A stretch of DNA of 16,407 nt from an uncultured Paracoccaceae bacterium (GCA_913054485.1 CAJXHQ010000018.1:1-16407), one strand, 5' to 3'; counted from the first letter of the stretch, positions 1 through 7,413 are shown. Notes: a model not told the origin generated them from the letters alone. Numbers and translations are program-made.

Positions 1-36
1 TTACTGAATTAGCTCAGTGGTTGAACGAAAATATTG

Positions 37-159
37 ATGGCTGTCAGTCGGTTCAAGTCCAATATCGATGGCGGCGATGAGATCTTCACCGCGCTGACCG
101 AAGCCGTCGCCGCGGCAGAGGCCGATATTGATGCAGGAATGAGCCAGGATCTGAACTGA
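37..159 (+). pseudogene. Short C-terminal coding remnant (unrecognised)
   Basis: An open frame from ATG 37 to TGA 157-159 would encode 40 residues ending in an alanine/acid-rich stretch (EIFTALTEAVAAAEADIDAG). There is no convincing ribosome binding site before the ATG. A different frame, open from position 3, reads LAQWLNENIDG and then runs to a stop at 78-80. The words AATATTGATGG (30-40) and AATATCGATGG (61-71) lie 31 bp apart; removing one 31-bp unit joins the two frames into a continuous LAQWLNENIDGGDEIFTALT... C-terminus. I read this as the end of a frameshifted or decayed gene whose 5' part lies before the window. The family is not recognised. An intact small ORF starting at 37 is the alternative. 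Confidence 0.3.
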
Positions 160-176
160 TCCCCACACCACATAGG

Positions 177-199
177 CTCCGGGGGCATGGCCCCCGGAG
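177..199. terminator. Strong hairpin between convergent ends, probable bidirectional terminator
   Basis: A perfect 10-bp stem, CTCCGGGGGC paired with GCCCCCGGAG around an ATG loop, lies just downstream of the stop of the minus-strand Sel1 gene (205-207) and of the remnant ending at 159. Neither side has a clean T-tract, so intrinsic termination is probable rather than certain. Confidence 0.55.
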
Positions 200-204
200 T
201 CATC

Positions 205-690
205 TTACCGGAACGGGTAGAGCCACACCCGGTAGTCGTCCACCAGCACATGGGCTTTGTCGATTTGTTCGCGCGTCATCTTCTTCACCACGTCCTCAAG
301 GGATATGGCCGCATCCGGGTCTCCTCCGATCGCGGAGAGCGTGTACCACATGTAGGCCCTGATCAGGTCCGGCGCGGGCATGCCGCGGCCGACCTCATAG
401 TACCATCCGATGCCCGATTGCGCGCCGGCATGCCCCTTCAGAGAGGCGCGCAGGTACCATTCAAAGGCGCGGATGTCGTCCTGTTCGACCCCCAGCCCCA
501 GCGCATACATTACTCCGATCAGCTCTTCCGCTTCGGCGTTGCCGCTGCGCGCCGCGGGCAGCAGCTCCTGCATCGCGGCGGCGTAATCCTTGGCGTCCAT
601 CAGGTCGCGGCCGGTCTCGATCTCCCCCAGCGCGGGGGCGGCGGCCAGCATCAGGGCTCCAACAAGATGTGCCTTGGCAAAATTCTTCAT
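205..690 (-). CDS. Secreted Sel1-repeat (SLR) protein
   Basis: 161 residues starting at ATG 690, preceded by a good ribosome binding site (GGAGAGG on the minus strand). Residues 1-22 form a Sec signal peptide: KNFAKAH, a hydrophobic GALMLAAAPA core, and likely cleavage after ALG. The mature part has a TPR/Sel1-like alpha-helical solenoid with at least two repeats: about 50-85 (GNAEAEELIGVMYALGLGV ... AFEWYLRAS) and 86-122 (GHAGAQSGIGWYYEVGRG ... AYMWYTLSA). Such proteins sit in the periplasm and mediate protein contacts; no catalytic residues are expected and no specific partner can be named. Its 5' end overlaps the 5' end of the divergent di-heme peroxidase gene by 24 bp. Nothing ties it to the sugar operon beyond position. 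Confidence 0.8.
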   Translation of the reverse strand: MKNFAKAHLVGALMLAAAPALGEIETGRDLMDAKDYAAAMQELLPAARSGNAEAEELIGVMYALGLGVEQDDIRAFEWYLRASLKGHAGAQSGIGWYYEVGRGMPAPDLIRAYMWYTLSAIGGDPDAAISLEDVVKKMTREQIDKAHVLVDDYRVWLYPFR

Positions 691-2025
691 AACCTCTCCG
701 TCCGTAACAGTTTTCTTGGCGCGGTATTGGGCGTTCTCGCCTGCGCGCCCGCGTATGGGAGCCCGCTTCCGCGGCCCTTGCAACCCTCTGATTTCGTCAC
801 CTTCGACGCCGACCAGGCCCGGATTGGCCAGCTGCTGTTTTTCGATCCGATCCTCTCCGGCAACCGCAACATCGCCTGCGCCACCTGCCACCATCCGGAC
901 CATGGCACCAGCGACGCGCTGTCGCTGGGCATCGGCGAGGGCGGCACCGGGCTTGGACCCGACCGTCGGCCAGGCGCTGGGGCAGAACGTATCATCAAGC
1001 GCATCCCGCGCAATGCGCCGGCGCTGTGGAACCTCGGCGCGCGCGAGGTGGAGGTTATGTTCCACGACGGGCGGCTGTCGGTTTCGGATATCTATGACAA
1101 CGGTTTTGACAGCCCGGCGCAGGAGTGGCTGCCGGAGGGTCTGAACTCGATCCTTGCCGCGCAGGCGCTTTTCCCGATGACCTCGCAGTTCGAAATGGCG
1201 GGCGACCCGAAGGAGAACCAGGTGGCCGGAGCCGCCTATGATCGCATTGATGCGGTCTGGCCGATTATCGCCAAACGGGTGCGGATCATCCCGGAATATG
1301 CAGAGATGTTTGTGGCGGCCTTTGACGATGTAACACGCCCTCTGGACATCACAATCACCCATGTGGCCAACGCGCTCGCCGCCTTTGAAGGCACAGAATT
1401 CCAAAGCTTCGACAGCCCGTTCGATGCCTATCTTGCAGGCGACCCGTCCGTCCTGACTCCGGACCAAAAAGCTGGGTTGGCTCTCTTCTATGGCGAGGCC
1501 GGCTGTGCGGCCTGTCACGCTGGCCCCTTGCTGACAGACCACAAGTTCCACGCGCTGATGCTGCCGCATTTCGGCCCCGGCAAGACCCGCCAGTGGGACC
1601 CCATCGTGCGCGACGTGGGCCGCATGGGGGCCTCGGACCGCTTGGAGGATGCTTACCGCTTCCGCACGCCGAGCTTGCGCAACGTGGCGCTGACCGCGCC
1701 CTATGGCCACAACGGGGCCTATGCCACTTTGGAGGGCATCGTCCGCCACCATCTGGACGCCCGAGCGGGTTTTCAGGACTGGCAGCCGCAGATGGCCGCG
1801 CTGCCCGAGGTGCCCTGGCTTGCCTCGGCTGACTTCCTGCCAATGCAGGATAGCCGTGAACGCGCGCGGCTTGCTTCGCAATTGGATGTCGCGCCTGTGT
1901 CATTGAGCGATGCCGAGGTCGCGCAGGTCGTGGCCTTCCTGCATGCCCTCACCGGAACAGACAGTCTCAAAGGCCGTCTCGGCAGGCCGGACAGCGTGCC
2001 CAGCGGACTGGAGGTTCCCGAATGA
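667..2025 (+). CDS. Di-heme cytochrome c peroxidase / MauG-family protein, secreted
   Basis: 452 residues from ATG 667; the frame is open further upstream, but only because it runs antisense through the Sel1 gene. A signal peptide covers about 1-31 (hydrophobic FLGAVLGVLACAPAYG). There are two c-type heme sites, CATCH at 71-75 and CAACH at 280-284, as in bacterial di-heme peroxidases. Other family landmarks are FHDGR (132-136), RTPSLRNV (333-340) and PYGHNGAY (345-352). The protein should act in the periplasm, reducing peroxide or performing a MauG-like oxidation; which one cannot be told from sequence. Its stop overlaps the kinase start (ATGA, 2022-2025), so it is translationally coupled to a cytoplasmic sugar pathway, which is unusual. 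The ribosome binding site at 667 is weak. A TTG at 727 is an alternative start but would destroy the signal peptide. Confidence 0.83.
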   Translation: MCLGKILHNLSVRNSFLGAVLGVLACAPAYGSPLPRPLQPSDFVTFDADQARIGQLLFFDPILSGNRNIACATCHHPDHGTSDALSLGIGEGGTGLGPDRRPGAGAERIIKRIPRNAPALWNLGAREVEVMFHDGRLSVSDIYDNGFDSPAQEWLPEGLNSILAAQALFPMTSQFEMAGDPKENQVAGAAYDRIDAVWPIIAKRVRIIPEYAEMFVAAFDDVTRPLDITITHVANALAAFEGTEFQSFDSPFDAYLAGDPSVLTPDQKAGLALFYGEAGCAACHAGPLLTDHKFHALMLPHFGPGKTRQWDPIVRDVGRMGASDRLEDAYRFRTPSLRNVALTAPYGHNGAYATLEGIVRHHLDARAGFQDWQPQMAALPEVPWLASADFLPMQDSRERARLASQLDVAPVSLSDAEVAQVVAFLHALTGTDSLKGRLGRPDSVPSGLEVPE

Positions 2026-2909
2026 CCAAGGTTCTCTGTGTTGGCGCGGCGGTTGTCGACTTTGTTTTCCATCTGCCGGAACTCCCTGACCGGGCCGAGA
2101 AATACGGCACCGAAAGCGCAAGCATTGTCGGCGGCGGCTGTGCCGCCAATGCCGCCGTCGCGGTGTCCCGGCTGGGCGGGGAGGCCATCCTCGGCGCGCG
2201 GCTGGGTGATGATGCCATTGGGGATATGGTGGTGGCGGGTGTCGCTGCAGAAGGCGTCGACTGTGCCAATGTCACCCGAACGCCGAATGCGCGCAGCTCT
2301 TATTCTTCCGTCTATATCGATCAGCGCGGCGAGCGGCAGATCGTGAATTTTCGCGGTGCGGGGCTTAAGCTGGAGACCGGCTGGTTCGCGGGCCTCGAAG
2401 GCCTTGGCGCGGTGCTGACCGACACCCGCCGCGTGGCAGCCGCGGTGGATGCGCTGGCACTGGCCCGCACCTGCGGCATTCCCGGCGTGCTGGACGGCGA
2501 GGCTCCGGTGGATCCGGGCCTTGTCTCGCTTGCCAGTCACGCGGCCTTTTCCATGCAAGGCCTGCGCGACCTCGTGCCGGGCCTTGCCCCGGAGGAGGCA
2601 CTGCAAAAAATCTCGGCTGAGCACGGCTGCTGGGCCTGCGTGACCGATGGCGAAAACGGCGTCTGGTTCACCGGTTTTGACAGCATAGAGCACATTCCGG
2701 CCTTTGCCGTTACTCCCGTCGATACGTTGGGGGCAGGCGACATCTGGCACGGCGCCTTCGCGCTGGCGCTGGCCGAAGGGCAAGACGAAGCCTCGGCGAT
2801 CCGCTTTGCCAGTGCCGCAGCCGCACTCAAATGCATGAGATCCGGAGGCCGCGACGGTGCGCCCTCCCGGCACGACACAGAAACTTTCCTCAAGGAGCAG
2901 GACGTATGA
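2022..2909 (+). CDS. yihV: PfkB-family kinase, probable 6-deoxy-6-sulfofructose kinase (YihV-like)
   Basis: 295 residues; GGAGG at 2010-2014 precedes the ATG. Ribokinase/PfkB features: VGGGCAANAAVA near 36-47, signature DTLGAGD at 234-240 with catalytic base D240, and LKCMRSGGRDGAP at 269-281. It lines up with E. coli YihV as I remember that sequence, without gaps over the first 110 residues: DRAEKYG against TESGKYV, GERQIVNF against GERIIINY, TDTRR against ADVRW, LKCMRSGGRDG against LKCTRPGGRAG. The YihV residues reported to contact the sulfonate (K27, N109, R138) correspond to K27, N109 and R136. The predicted reaction is ATP-dependent phosphorylation of sulfofructose at C1 to give sulfofructose 1-phosphate. 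It overlaps its neighbours on both sides by ATGA. A neutral ketohexose kinase is the alternative. Confidence 0.75.
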   Translation: MTKVLCVGAAVVDFVFHLPELPDRAEKYGTESASIVGGGCAANAAVAVSRLGGEAILGARLGDDAIGDMVVAGVAAEGVDCANVTRTPNARSSYSSVYIDQRGERQIVNFRGAGLKLETGWFAGLEGLGAVLTDTRRVAAAVDALALARTCGIPGVLDGEAPVDPGLVSLASHAAFSMQGLRDLVPGLAPEEALQKISAEHGCWACVTDGENGVWFTGFDSIEHIPAFAVTPVDTLGAGDIWHGAFALALAEGQDEASAIRFASAAAALKCMRSGGRDGAPSRHDTETFLKEQDV

Positions 2910-3937
2910 ATCTCACCCCTGGTAAACTGTGGGGCCTGCGCCGCATGGCGGACGCAAATGGCGTGTTCAAGATGACAGCGGTGGATCAGCGCCCGCCCAT
3001 CAAAGGGCCGATCGCGGCCCATCTGGGCACCGATCAGGCCCCATGGGAGCAGGTCGCCCGCTTCAAGGGCATGCTGGTGGAATGCCTGCAAGAGCAAAGC
3101 ACCGCGATGCTCTTGGACCCGCATTACGCCATCCCGCACAGCCTGGACGTGCTGTCGCCGCAGAAGGGCCTGATTGTCACATTGGAAGACAGCCTGTTTG
3201 AAGAAACTGCTGAGGGCCGCCTGTCTGCTGACATTGACGACTGGACCGTCGCCAAGATCAAGCGCATGGGCGGCGACGCGGTTAAAGTGCTGGCCTGGTA
3301 CCGCCCCGATGCAGGCGATGCGGTGAACAAAGCGCAGCAGGATTACGTCAAACGTATTGGCGAAGAATGCGCCCGCTATGACATTCCCTTCCTGTTCGAA
3401 TTGCTGGTCTACCCGCTGGCTGCGGATGCCCATCAGACCAAGGAATATGTTGAGATGAAGGGTAAAAAGGCCGACGACGTGCTTGCCTCGGTCGAAGAGT
3501 TTGCCAAGCCGGACTATGGCGTCGATGTCTTCAAGCTGGAAAGCCCGGTCAACGCGGCGGATGCGGATGGATCTGCCGAAGTCCAGGCCGTGTTCGACGA
3601 GATGGGCCGCCTCGCCGGTCGCCCTTGGGTGATGCTGAGCGCAGGTGCCGGCAAGCCGGAGTTCCGCAAAGTGCTGGAACACGCTTTTGCCGCCGGTGCC
3701 TCGGGCTTCCTTGCGGGCCGAGCGATCTGGCTCGATGCCTTTAACGCCTATCCAGATTGGGACGCGATCCGCGCCGGGCTGGAGGGCGGTGCTGCGGACT
3801 ATATGCGCGACATCTCGGATCTGGCCGATGCCAAGGCCTCGGACTGGACCAGGCATGCCTGCTATGGTGCGGGCGGCGCGATGTTCACGCCGGGCGATGC
3901 GAGCTTCCGCCATTCTTACGCGGATTTTGGAGCCTGA
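2906..3937 (+). CDS. Class I aldolase of the LacD/YihT family, probable sulfofructose-1-phosphate aldolase
   Basis: 343 residues; ATG 2906 overlaps the kinase stop and has AAGGAG at 2892-2897. An earlier in-frame ATG at 2831 lies inside the kinase and is rejected. The architecture follows tagatose-1,6-bisphosphate aldolase LacD: AVDQR (25-29), LLDPHYAIP (69-77), DAVKVLAWY (124-132), IGEECARYDIPFLFELLVY (151-169). The Schiff-base lysine is K210 in VDVFKLESPVN. The anion-binding end reads LSAGAGKPEF (244-253) and GASGFLAGRAIW (264-275); the latter matches YihT (GASGFLAGRAVW) better than LacD (GVLCGRATW). Predicted cleavage of sulfofructose 1-phosphate gives DHAP and sulfolactaldehyde. The C-terminal tail (about 315-343, HACYGAGGAMFTPG...) is unlike my memory of LacD. 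Family is confident; substrate is inferred from the kinase and the operon. Confidence 0.78.
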   Translation: MNLTPGKLWGLRRMADANGVFKMTAVDQRPPIKGPIAAHLGTDQAPWEQVARFKGMLVECLQEQSTAMLLDPHYAIPHSLDVLSPQKGLIVTLEDSLFEETAEGRLSADIDDWTVAKIKRMGGDAVKVLAWYRPDAGDAVNKAQQDYVKRIGEECARYDIPFLFELLVYPLAADAHQTKEYVEMKGKKADDVLASVEEFAKPDYGVDVFKLESPVNAADADGSAEVQAVFDEMGRLAGRPWVMLSAGAGKPEFRKVLEHAFAAGASGFLAGRAIWLDAFNAYPDWDAIRAGLEGGAADYMRDISDLADAKASDWTRHACYGAGGAMFTPGDASFRHSYADFGA

Positions 3938-3941
3938 CGAA

Positions 3942-5324
3942 ATGAAACTGGGAATTCTCCCCCTCGGCCGGCCCACCTTTGATGTGGGCTATGCCGAGGA
4001 TAAGCTGGCCGCGATGCTGGCCGCCTTGGATGCCACCGGGCATCAAATCTGCGGCCCGCGCGGGCTGCTGTTTGATGCGGACGCCACCAAGGCGGGAATT
4101 ACGCAGCTGCAGGGTGCTGGCGTCGATCAGGTGCTGCTGTTGCAGGTGACCTTCACCGATGCTTCCATGACGGTGGCGGCGGCGGGTGCCTTTGACGTGC
4201 CGCTGTCCATCTGGGCGGTGCCCGAGCCGCGCACCGGCGGGCGGCTCAGGATTAACGCGTTTTGCGGGCTGAACCTGGCCAGCCATGCCCTGCGCCGCAA
4301 CGGGCGTGATTTTGGCTGGCTTTATGCCGATCCCGCGTTGGATGTGGCGGATGACCTGACGGGGCTGTTGTCCGGCATCCGTATGGCCGGGCAGACCGCC
4401 CCGGGGGGCGCGCCGGAAGCGACGGAAGCGGGCCGGCGCATTGCGGCCAATGTCAGCGGCAGGCGTATCGCGCGCATCGGCGACCATCCGGAGGGGTTCG
4501 ACACCTGCGCCTATGATGCCGAGGCCGTTGATGCGCTGGCGGGTGTCAAGGTGGACGCGCTGCAGCTGGATGATCTGTTCGATGCGGCCCGAAAGGTGCC
4601 CGATGCCACGGCGCAGGCCCTGCGGGTCGAAGCGGATGCCGCTCTGACTGGGCTGGAGGATGTGGACCAGCCGCAACTGGACCGCTCCCTGCGGCTGAAG
4701 GCGGGCTTGGATGACCTGCGCGGGGCAGGGGGTTATGACGCCTTTGCCATCCGCTGCTGGCCGGAAACCTTTACGGAATACGGCGGTGCCGTCTGCGGCC
4801 CGGCTGGCATGCTGGGCGAGGCCAAGGTGCCCTGCGCCTGCGAGGCGGACGTCTACGGCGCGCTGACCCAGCTGGTGCTGATGGAGGCGGCTGAGGCGCC
4901 GGTCTTCCTGACTGATCTGGTGGATATGGATGCGGGCGACAATACCGGCGTGGTCTGGCATTGCGGCCAGGCGCCGCTGTCGATGCGCGACCCTAAGGTG
5001 GCTGCTGAGGCGACTGTCCATACCAATCGCAAACAGCCGCTGCTGTTCCAATTCCCGCTGAAACCCGGCCCCGTCACCCTGATGCGGATCAGCCAGGCGA
5101 ATGGCGCACCGCACATGGTGCTGGCCAAGGCGGAAATGCTGGAACGCCCCATGGCCTTCACCGGAACCTCCGGCGTTTTGCGCTTTGACCGGGGCGCGGA
5201 TGAGGTGCTGGCGGATATCATCGCTTGCGGCCTCGAACACCATATGGCGTTGGCCTACGGCGACCACCGTGACGCCCTGCGCGGCACCGCCGGGGCCATG
5301 GGCCTTCCTCTATTGGAGCTTTGA
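3942..5324 (+). CDS. L-fucose isomerase-like sugar isomerase, probable sulfoquinovose isomerase
   Basis: 460 residues from ATG 3942 with TTGGAG at 3927-3932; the frame upstream overlaps the aldolase and is not coding. It resembles the COG2407 / L-fucose-arabinose isomerase fold. The N-terminal domain (1-130) has LGILPLGRPTFDV. The C-terminal part is the most family-like: AIRCWPETFTEYGGAVCGP (269-287), CACEADVYGALTQLVL (298-313), VFLTDLVDMDAGDNTGVVWHCG (321-342), and a late HH (433-434). Acidic and histidine residues here (E275, E301, D325, H340) are candidate metal ligands. Known sulfo-EMP clusters of enterobacteria use the unrelated YihS; FucI-like isomerases occur in the transaldolase and EMP-2 versions (SftI/SqvD, from memory). 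Predicted reaction: SQ to sulfofructose. It could be an isomerase for a neutral sugar. Confidence 0.68.
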   Translation: MKLGILPLGRPTFDVGYAEDKLAAMLAALDATGHQICGPRGLLFDADATKAGITQLQGAGVDQVLLLQVTFTDASMTVAAAGAFDVPLSIWAVPEPRTGGRLRINAFCGLNLASHALRRNGRDFGWLYADPALDVADDLTGLLSGIRMAGQTAPGGAPEATEAGRRIAANVSGRRIARIGDHPEGFDTCAYDAEAVDALAGVKVDALQLDDLFDAARKVPDATAQALRVEADAALTGLEDVDQPQLDRSLRLKAGLDDLRGAGGYDAFAIRCWPETFTEYGGAVCGPAGMLGEAKVPCACEADVYGALTQLVLMEAAEAPVFLTDLVDMDAGDNTGVVWHCGQAPLSMRDPKVAAEATVHTNRKQPLLFQFPLKPGPVTLMRISQANGAPHMVLAKAEMLERPMAFTGTSGVLRFDRGADEVLADIIACGLEHHMALAYGDHRDALRGTAGAMGLPLLEL

Positions 5325-5329
5325 CGACC

Positions 5330-6418
5330 ATGACACTGCGCTACGGCCTGATCGGATCGGGCATGATGGGTCAGGAACACATCCGCAACCTCAATCTGTT
5401 GGAGGGGTGCGAGGTCACCGCCGTTGCCGACCCGGACGAGGGCATGCGCAACCAGTCCGCAGTGACCGCAGGCGGGGCGGCGGCTTTTGCCGACTACAAG
5501 GAGATGCTGTCTGCCGGTGTTTGCGACGCGCTGCTGATCGGCGCGCCGAATGACACGCATCACGGCATCCTGATGGATGTGCTGGACACCAACCTGCCGA
5601 TCCTGTGTGAAAAGCCGCTCTGCACCACCTCCGATCACTGCCGCGAGGTGCTGGCCAAGGCCGAGGGCCGCGCCGCCCCAGTCTGGGTGGCAATGGAATA
5701 CCGCTATATGCCGCCCGTGCAGCGGCTGCTGGCGGAACTGGCCGCGGGCACCGTTGGCACGCCGCGCATGATGGCGATCCGCGAGCATAGGTTTCCCTTC
5801 CTCGGGAAAGTCGGCGACTGGAACCGGTTCAACGCCCGCACCGGCGGCACGCTGACGGAAAAATGCTGCCATTTCTGGGACCTGATGCGCCTTGTCCTGC
5901 ACAGCGATCCGGTACGGGTCTATGCGTCCGCGGGCGTGGATGTGAACCATCTGGACGAAAGCTATGGCGGGGCCAAGCCGGACATTCTGGACAACGCCTT
6001 TGTCACTGTGGATTTCGCCAATGGCGCGCGCGGCATGCTGGATCTGTGCATGTTCGCCGAAGGCTCCTACTGGCAAGAGGTGATCTCGGTCACCGGTGAG
6101 GCGGCCCGTGTGGATGCCAAGGTACCGGGGCCGGCCCGGTTCAGCACTGACGGCCAAGAGCGCGCGTCGGAGATTGAAATCTCACACCGCGCCTCCAAAC
6201 AGGTGATCCGTGAGGAGGTTGAGGTGGACGAGACGATCCTGTCTGCGGGCGATCACCACGGCTCTACCTACTATCAGCACATGCGGTTCCGCGATCTGGT
6301 TACGTCGGGCAAAGGCATGCCCGAGGTCTCGCTGAAAGACGGGCTGTGGTCGGTCATCGTCGGTGAGGCGGCAGAGCAAAGCGCGCGCTCGGGCCAAGCG
6401 GTGGAGGTTAGCCTGTGA
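5330..6418 (+). CDS. Gfo/Idh/MocA NAD(P)-dependent protein, candidate NAD+-dependent sulfoquinovosidase (GH188-like)
   Basis: 362 residues from ATG 5330, with GGAG at 5315-5318. A TTG at 5321 would add three residues but sits too close to that ribosome binding site. The Rossmann fold begins GLIGSGMMG (6-14), with a dinucleotide acid at VADPD (32-36). The conserved Gfo/Idh motif is CEKPL (93-97) with K95. The substrate-side motif GGTLTEKCCHFWDLM (172-186) carries H181 and D184. Nothing indicates secretion. Family assignment is secure. The function is inferred: a family of redox-mechanism sulfoquinovosidases related to this fold has been reported, including from Roseobacter SQ clusters lacking a GH31 SQase, and no GH31 gene is present here. 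It would release SQ from SQ-glycerol by transient C3 oxidation. A plain sugar dehydrogenase is the alternative. Confidence 0.72.
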   Translation: MTLRYGLIGSGMMGQEHIRNLNLLEGCEVTAVADPDEGMRNQSAVTAGGAAAFADYKEMLSAGVCDALLIGAPNDTHHGILMDVLDTNLPILCEKPLCTTSDHCREVLAKAEGRAAPVWVAMEYRYMPPVQRLLAELAAGTVGTPRMMAIREHRFPFLGKVGDWNRFNARTGGTLTEKCCHFWDLMRLVLHSDPVRVYASAGVDVNHLDESYGGAKPDILDNAFVTVDFANGARGMLDLCMFAEGSYWQEVISVTGEAARVDAKVPGPARFSTDGQERASEIEISHRASKQVIREEVEVDETILSAGDHHGSTYYQHMRFRDLVTSGKGMPEVSLKDGLWSVIVGEAAEQSARSGQAVEVSL

Positions 6419-7410
6419 TCGAGGATTTCGGTCAAATGCCGGACGGCACGCCCGTCCAGCGCCTCCGCCTGATCGGCGGCGGGCTGACGGCGCATGTGCT
6501 GACTTACGGCACCGTGCTGCAGGACCTGAGGCTGGAGGGGTATGATGCGCCGCTGGTGCTGGGCTTCCCGGAGTTTGCTCCATATCTGGAACATTCGCGC
6601 TACTTCGGCGCCACCGCCGGGCGCTGTGCCAACCGGATCCGCGACGGGCATCTGGAGCTGGACGGGCAGACCTATCAGCTGGACCGGAACTTCCTCGGCA
6701 AACACAGCCTGCACGGCGGGGCAGTCAGCATGGGCAAGCAGCTCTGGACGCTGGAAGACCATGCGATGGACTGGGCGGCTTTCTCCATCACGCTGGAGGA
6801 TGGCCATATGGGCTATCCCGGCCGGCTGGAGGCGAAGGTGACCTATGCGCTGCTGCCCGGCGGCGTGTTTGATGTGCAGATGGAGGCCACGACAGATGAG
6901 CCGACGCTCTGCAACTTGGCGCATCACAGCTACTGGAGCCTTGATGCCAGCGGATCAGCCGCGGACCACCTGTTGCAGGTGGCGGCAGAACACTACCTGC
7001 CGGTTGACGATGAGCTGATCCCGACCGGTGAGGTGGCACAGGTTGCAGACACCGGCTTCGACTTCCAAAAGCCTGCGCCGGTTGCGCAGGCCGGGGCGCT
7101 GTTTGACCACAACCTCTGCCTCTCGCGCCAGCGCGGGGCCATCCGCCCGGTGGCGCATCTGCACAGCCCGGCCTCCGGCGTCCGGCTTGAGGTGCGGACC
7201 ACCGAACCGGGCTTGCAGGTCTATGATGGCGGCAAACTGGATATACCGGTGCCCGGATTGGACGGTCATAAAATGGGCGCACACGCAGGCATTGCGATTG
7301 AGCCGCAGATCTGGCCCGACGCAGCCCATAACCCGGACTTCCCGCAGGCCGTACTCCGGCCGGGGGAGACCTACAGACAGCATAGCCAATTCAAGATTTC
7401 AAAGGACTGA
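6415..7410 (+). CDS. Aldose 1-epimerase (mutarotase), GalM family
   Basis: 331 residues, starting at GTG 6415, which overlaps the upstream stop (GTGA, 6415-6418); GGAGG at 6402-6406 supports this start. Motifs follow GalM: YFGATAGRCANRI (63-75), KHSLHGG (96-102), NLAHHSYWSLD (167-177) with the catalytic acid histidine at H171, ALFDHN (228-233), and IAIEPQIWPDAAHNPDFP (293-310) with the catalytic base E296. It interconverts alpha and beta anomers of a hexose in the cytoplasm. In this operon it would bring SQ released by a glycosidase to the anomer the isomerase uses; E. coli SQ clusters also carry a mutarotase (YihR). The galactose-type motifs leave open that it serves galactose from the GH4 enzyme. 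Confidence 0.87.
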   Translation: MIEDFGQMPDGTPVQRLRLIGGGLTAHVLTYGTVLQDLRLEGYDAPLVLGFPEFAPYLEHSRYFGATAGRCANRIRDGHLELDGQTYQLDRNFLGKHSLHGGAVSMGKQLWTLEDHAMDWAAFSITLEDGHMGYPGRLEAKVTYALLPGGVFDVQMEATTDEPTLCNLAHHSYWSLDASGSAADHLLQVAAEHYLPVDDELIPTGEVAQVADTGFDFQKPAPVAQAGALFDHNLCLSRQRGAIRPVAHLHSPASGVRLEVRTTEPGLQVYDGGKLDIPVPGLDGHKMGAHAGIAIEPQIWPDAAHNPDFPQAVLRPGETYRQHSQFKISKD

Positions 7411-7413
7411 GCA

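Noticed and set aside
3..75. tRNA-like A-box (TAGCTCAGTGG) and B-box (GGTTCAAGTCC) words
   Set aside because: The spacing is about 4 nt short, the acceptor and D stems do not pair, and no anticodon stem forms. It is not a functional tRNA.
187..666. N-terminal extension of the di-heme peroxidase frame
   Set aside because: It lies antisense to the Sel1 gene and has no protein-like motifs; ATG 667 directly precedes a signal peptide.
727..747. Lipoprotein signal (VLAC) in the peroxidase
   Set aside because: Position -2 is leucine and the following cleavage site AYG fits a normal signal peptidase I; the lipobox match is poor.
205..1881. 558-codon open frame on the minus strand
   Set aside because: Only the first part (205-690) has a start, ribosome binding site and Sel1 protein. 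The rest is antisense to the di-heme peroxidase, which has clear heme motifs.
1773..5267. Long antisense frames (1773-2873, 2537-3976, 3885-5267 minus)
   Set aside because: GC-rich third-position shadows of kinase, aldolase and isomerase, without recognisable domains.
2022..5324. Classical tagatose-6-phosphate pathway (lacABCD-like)
   Set aside because: No LacAB isomerase, only one kinase, and that kinase is YihV-like. Kept as the main alternative but less likely.
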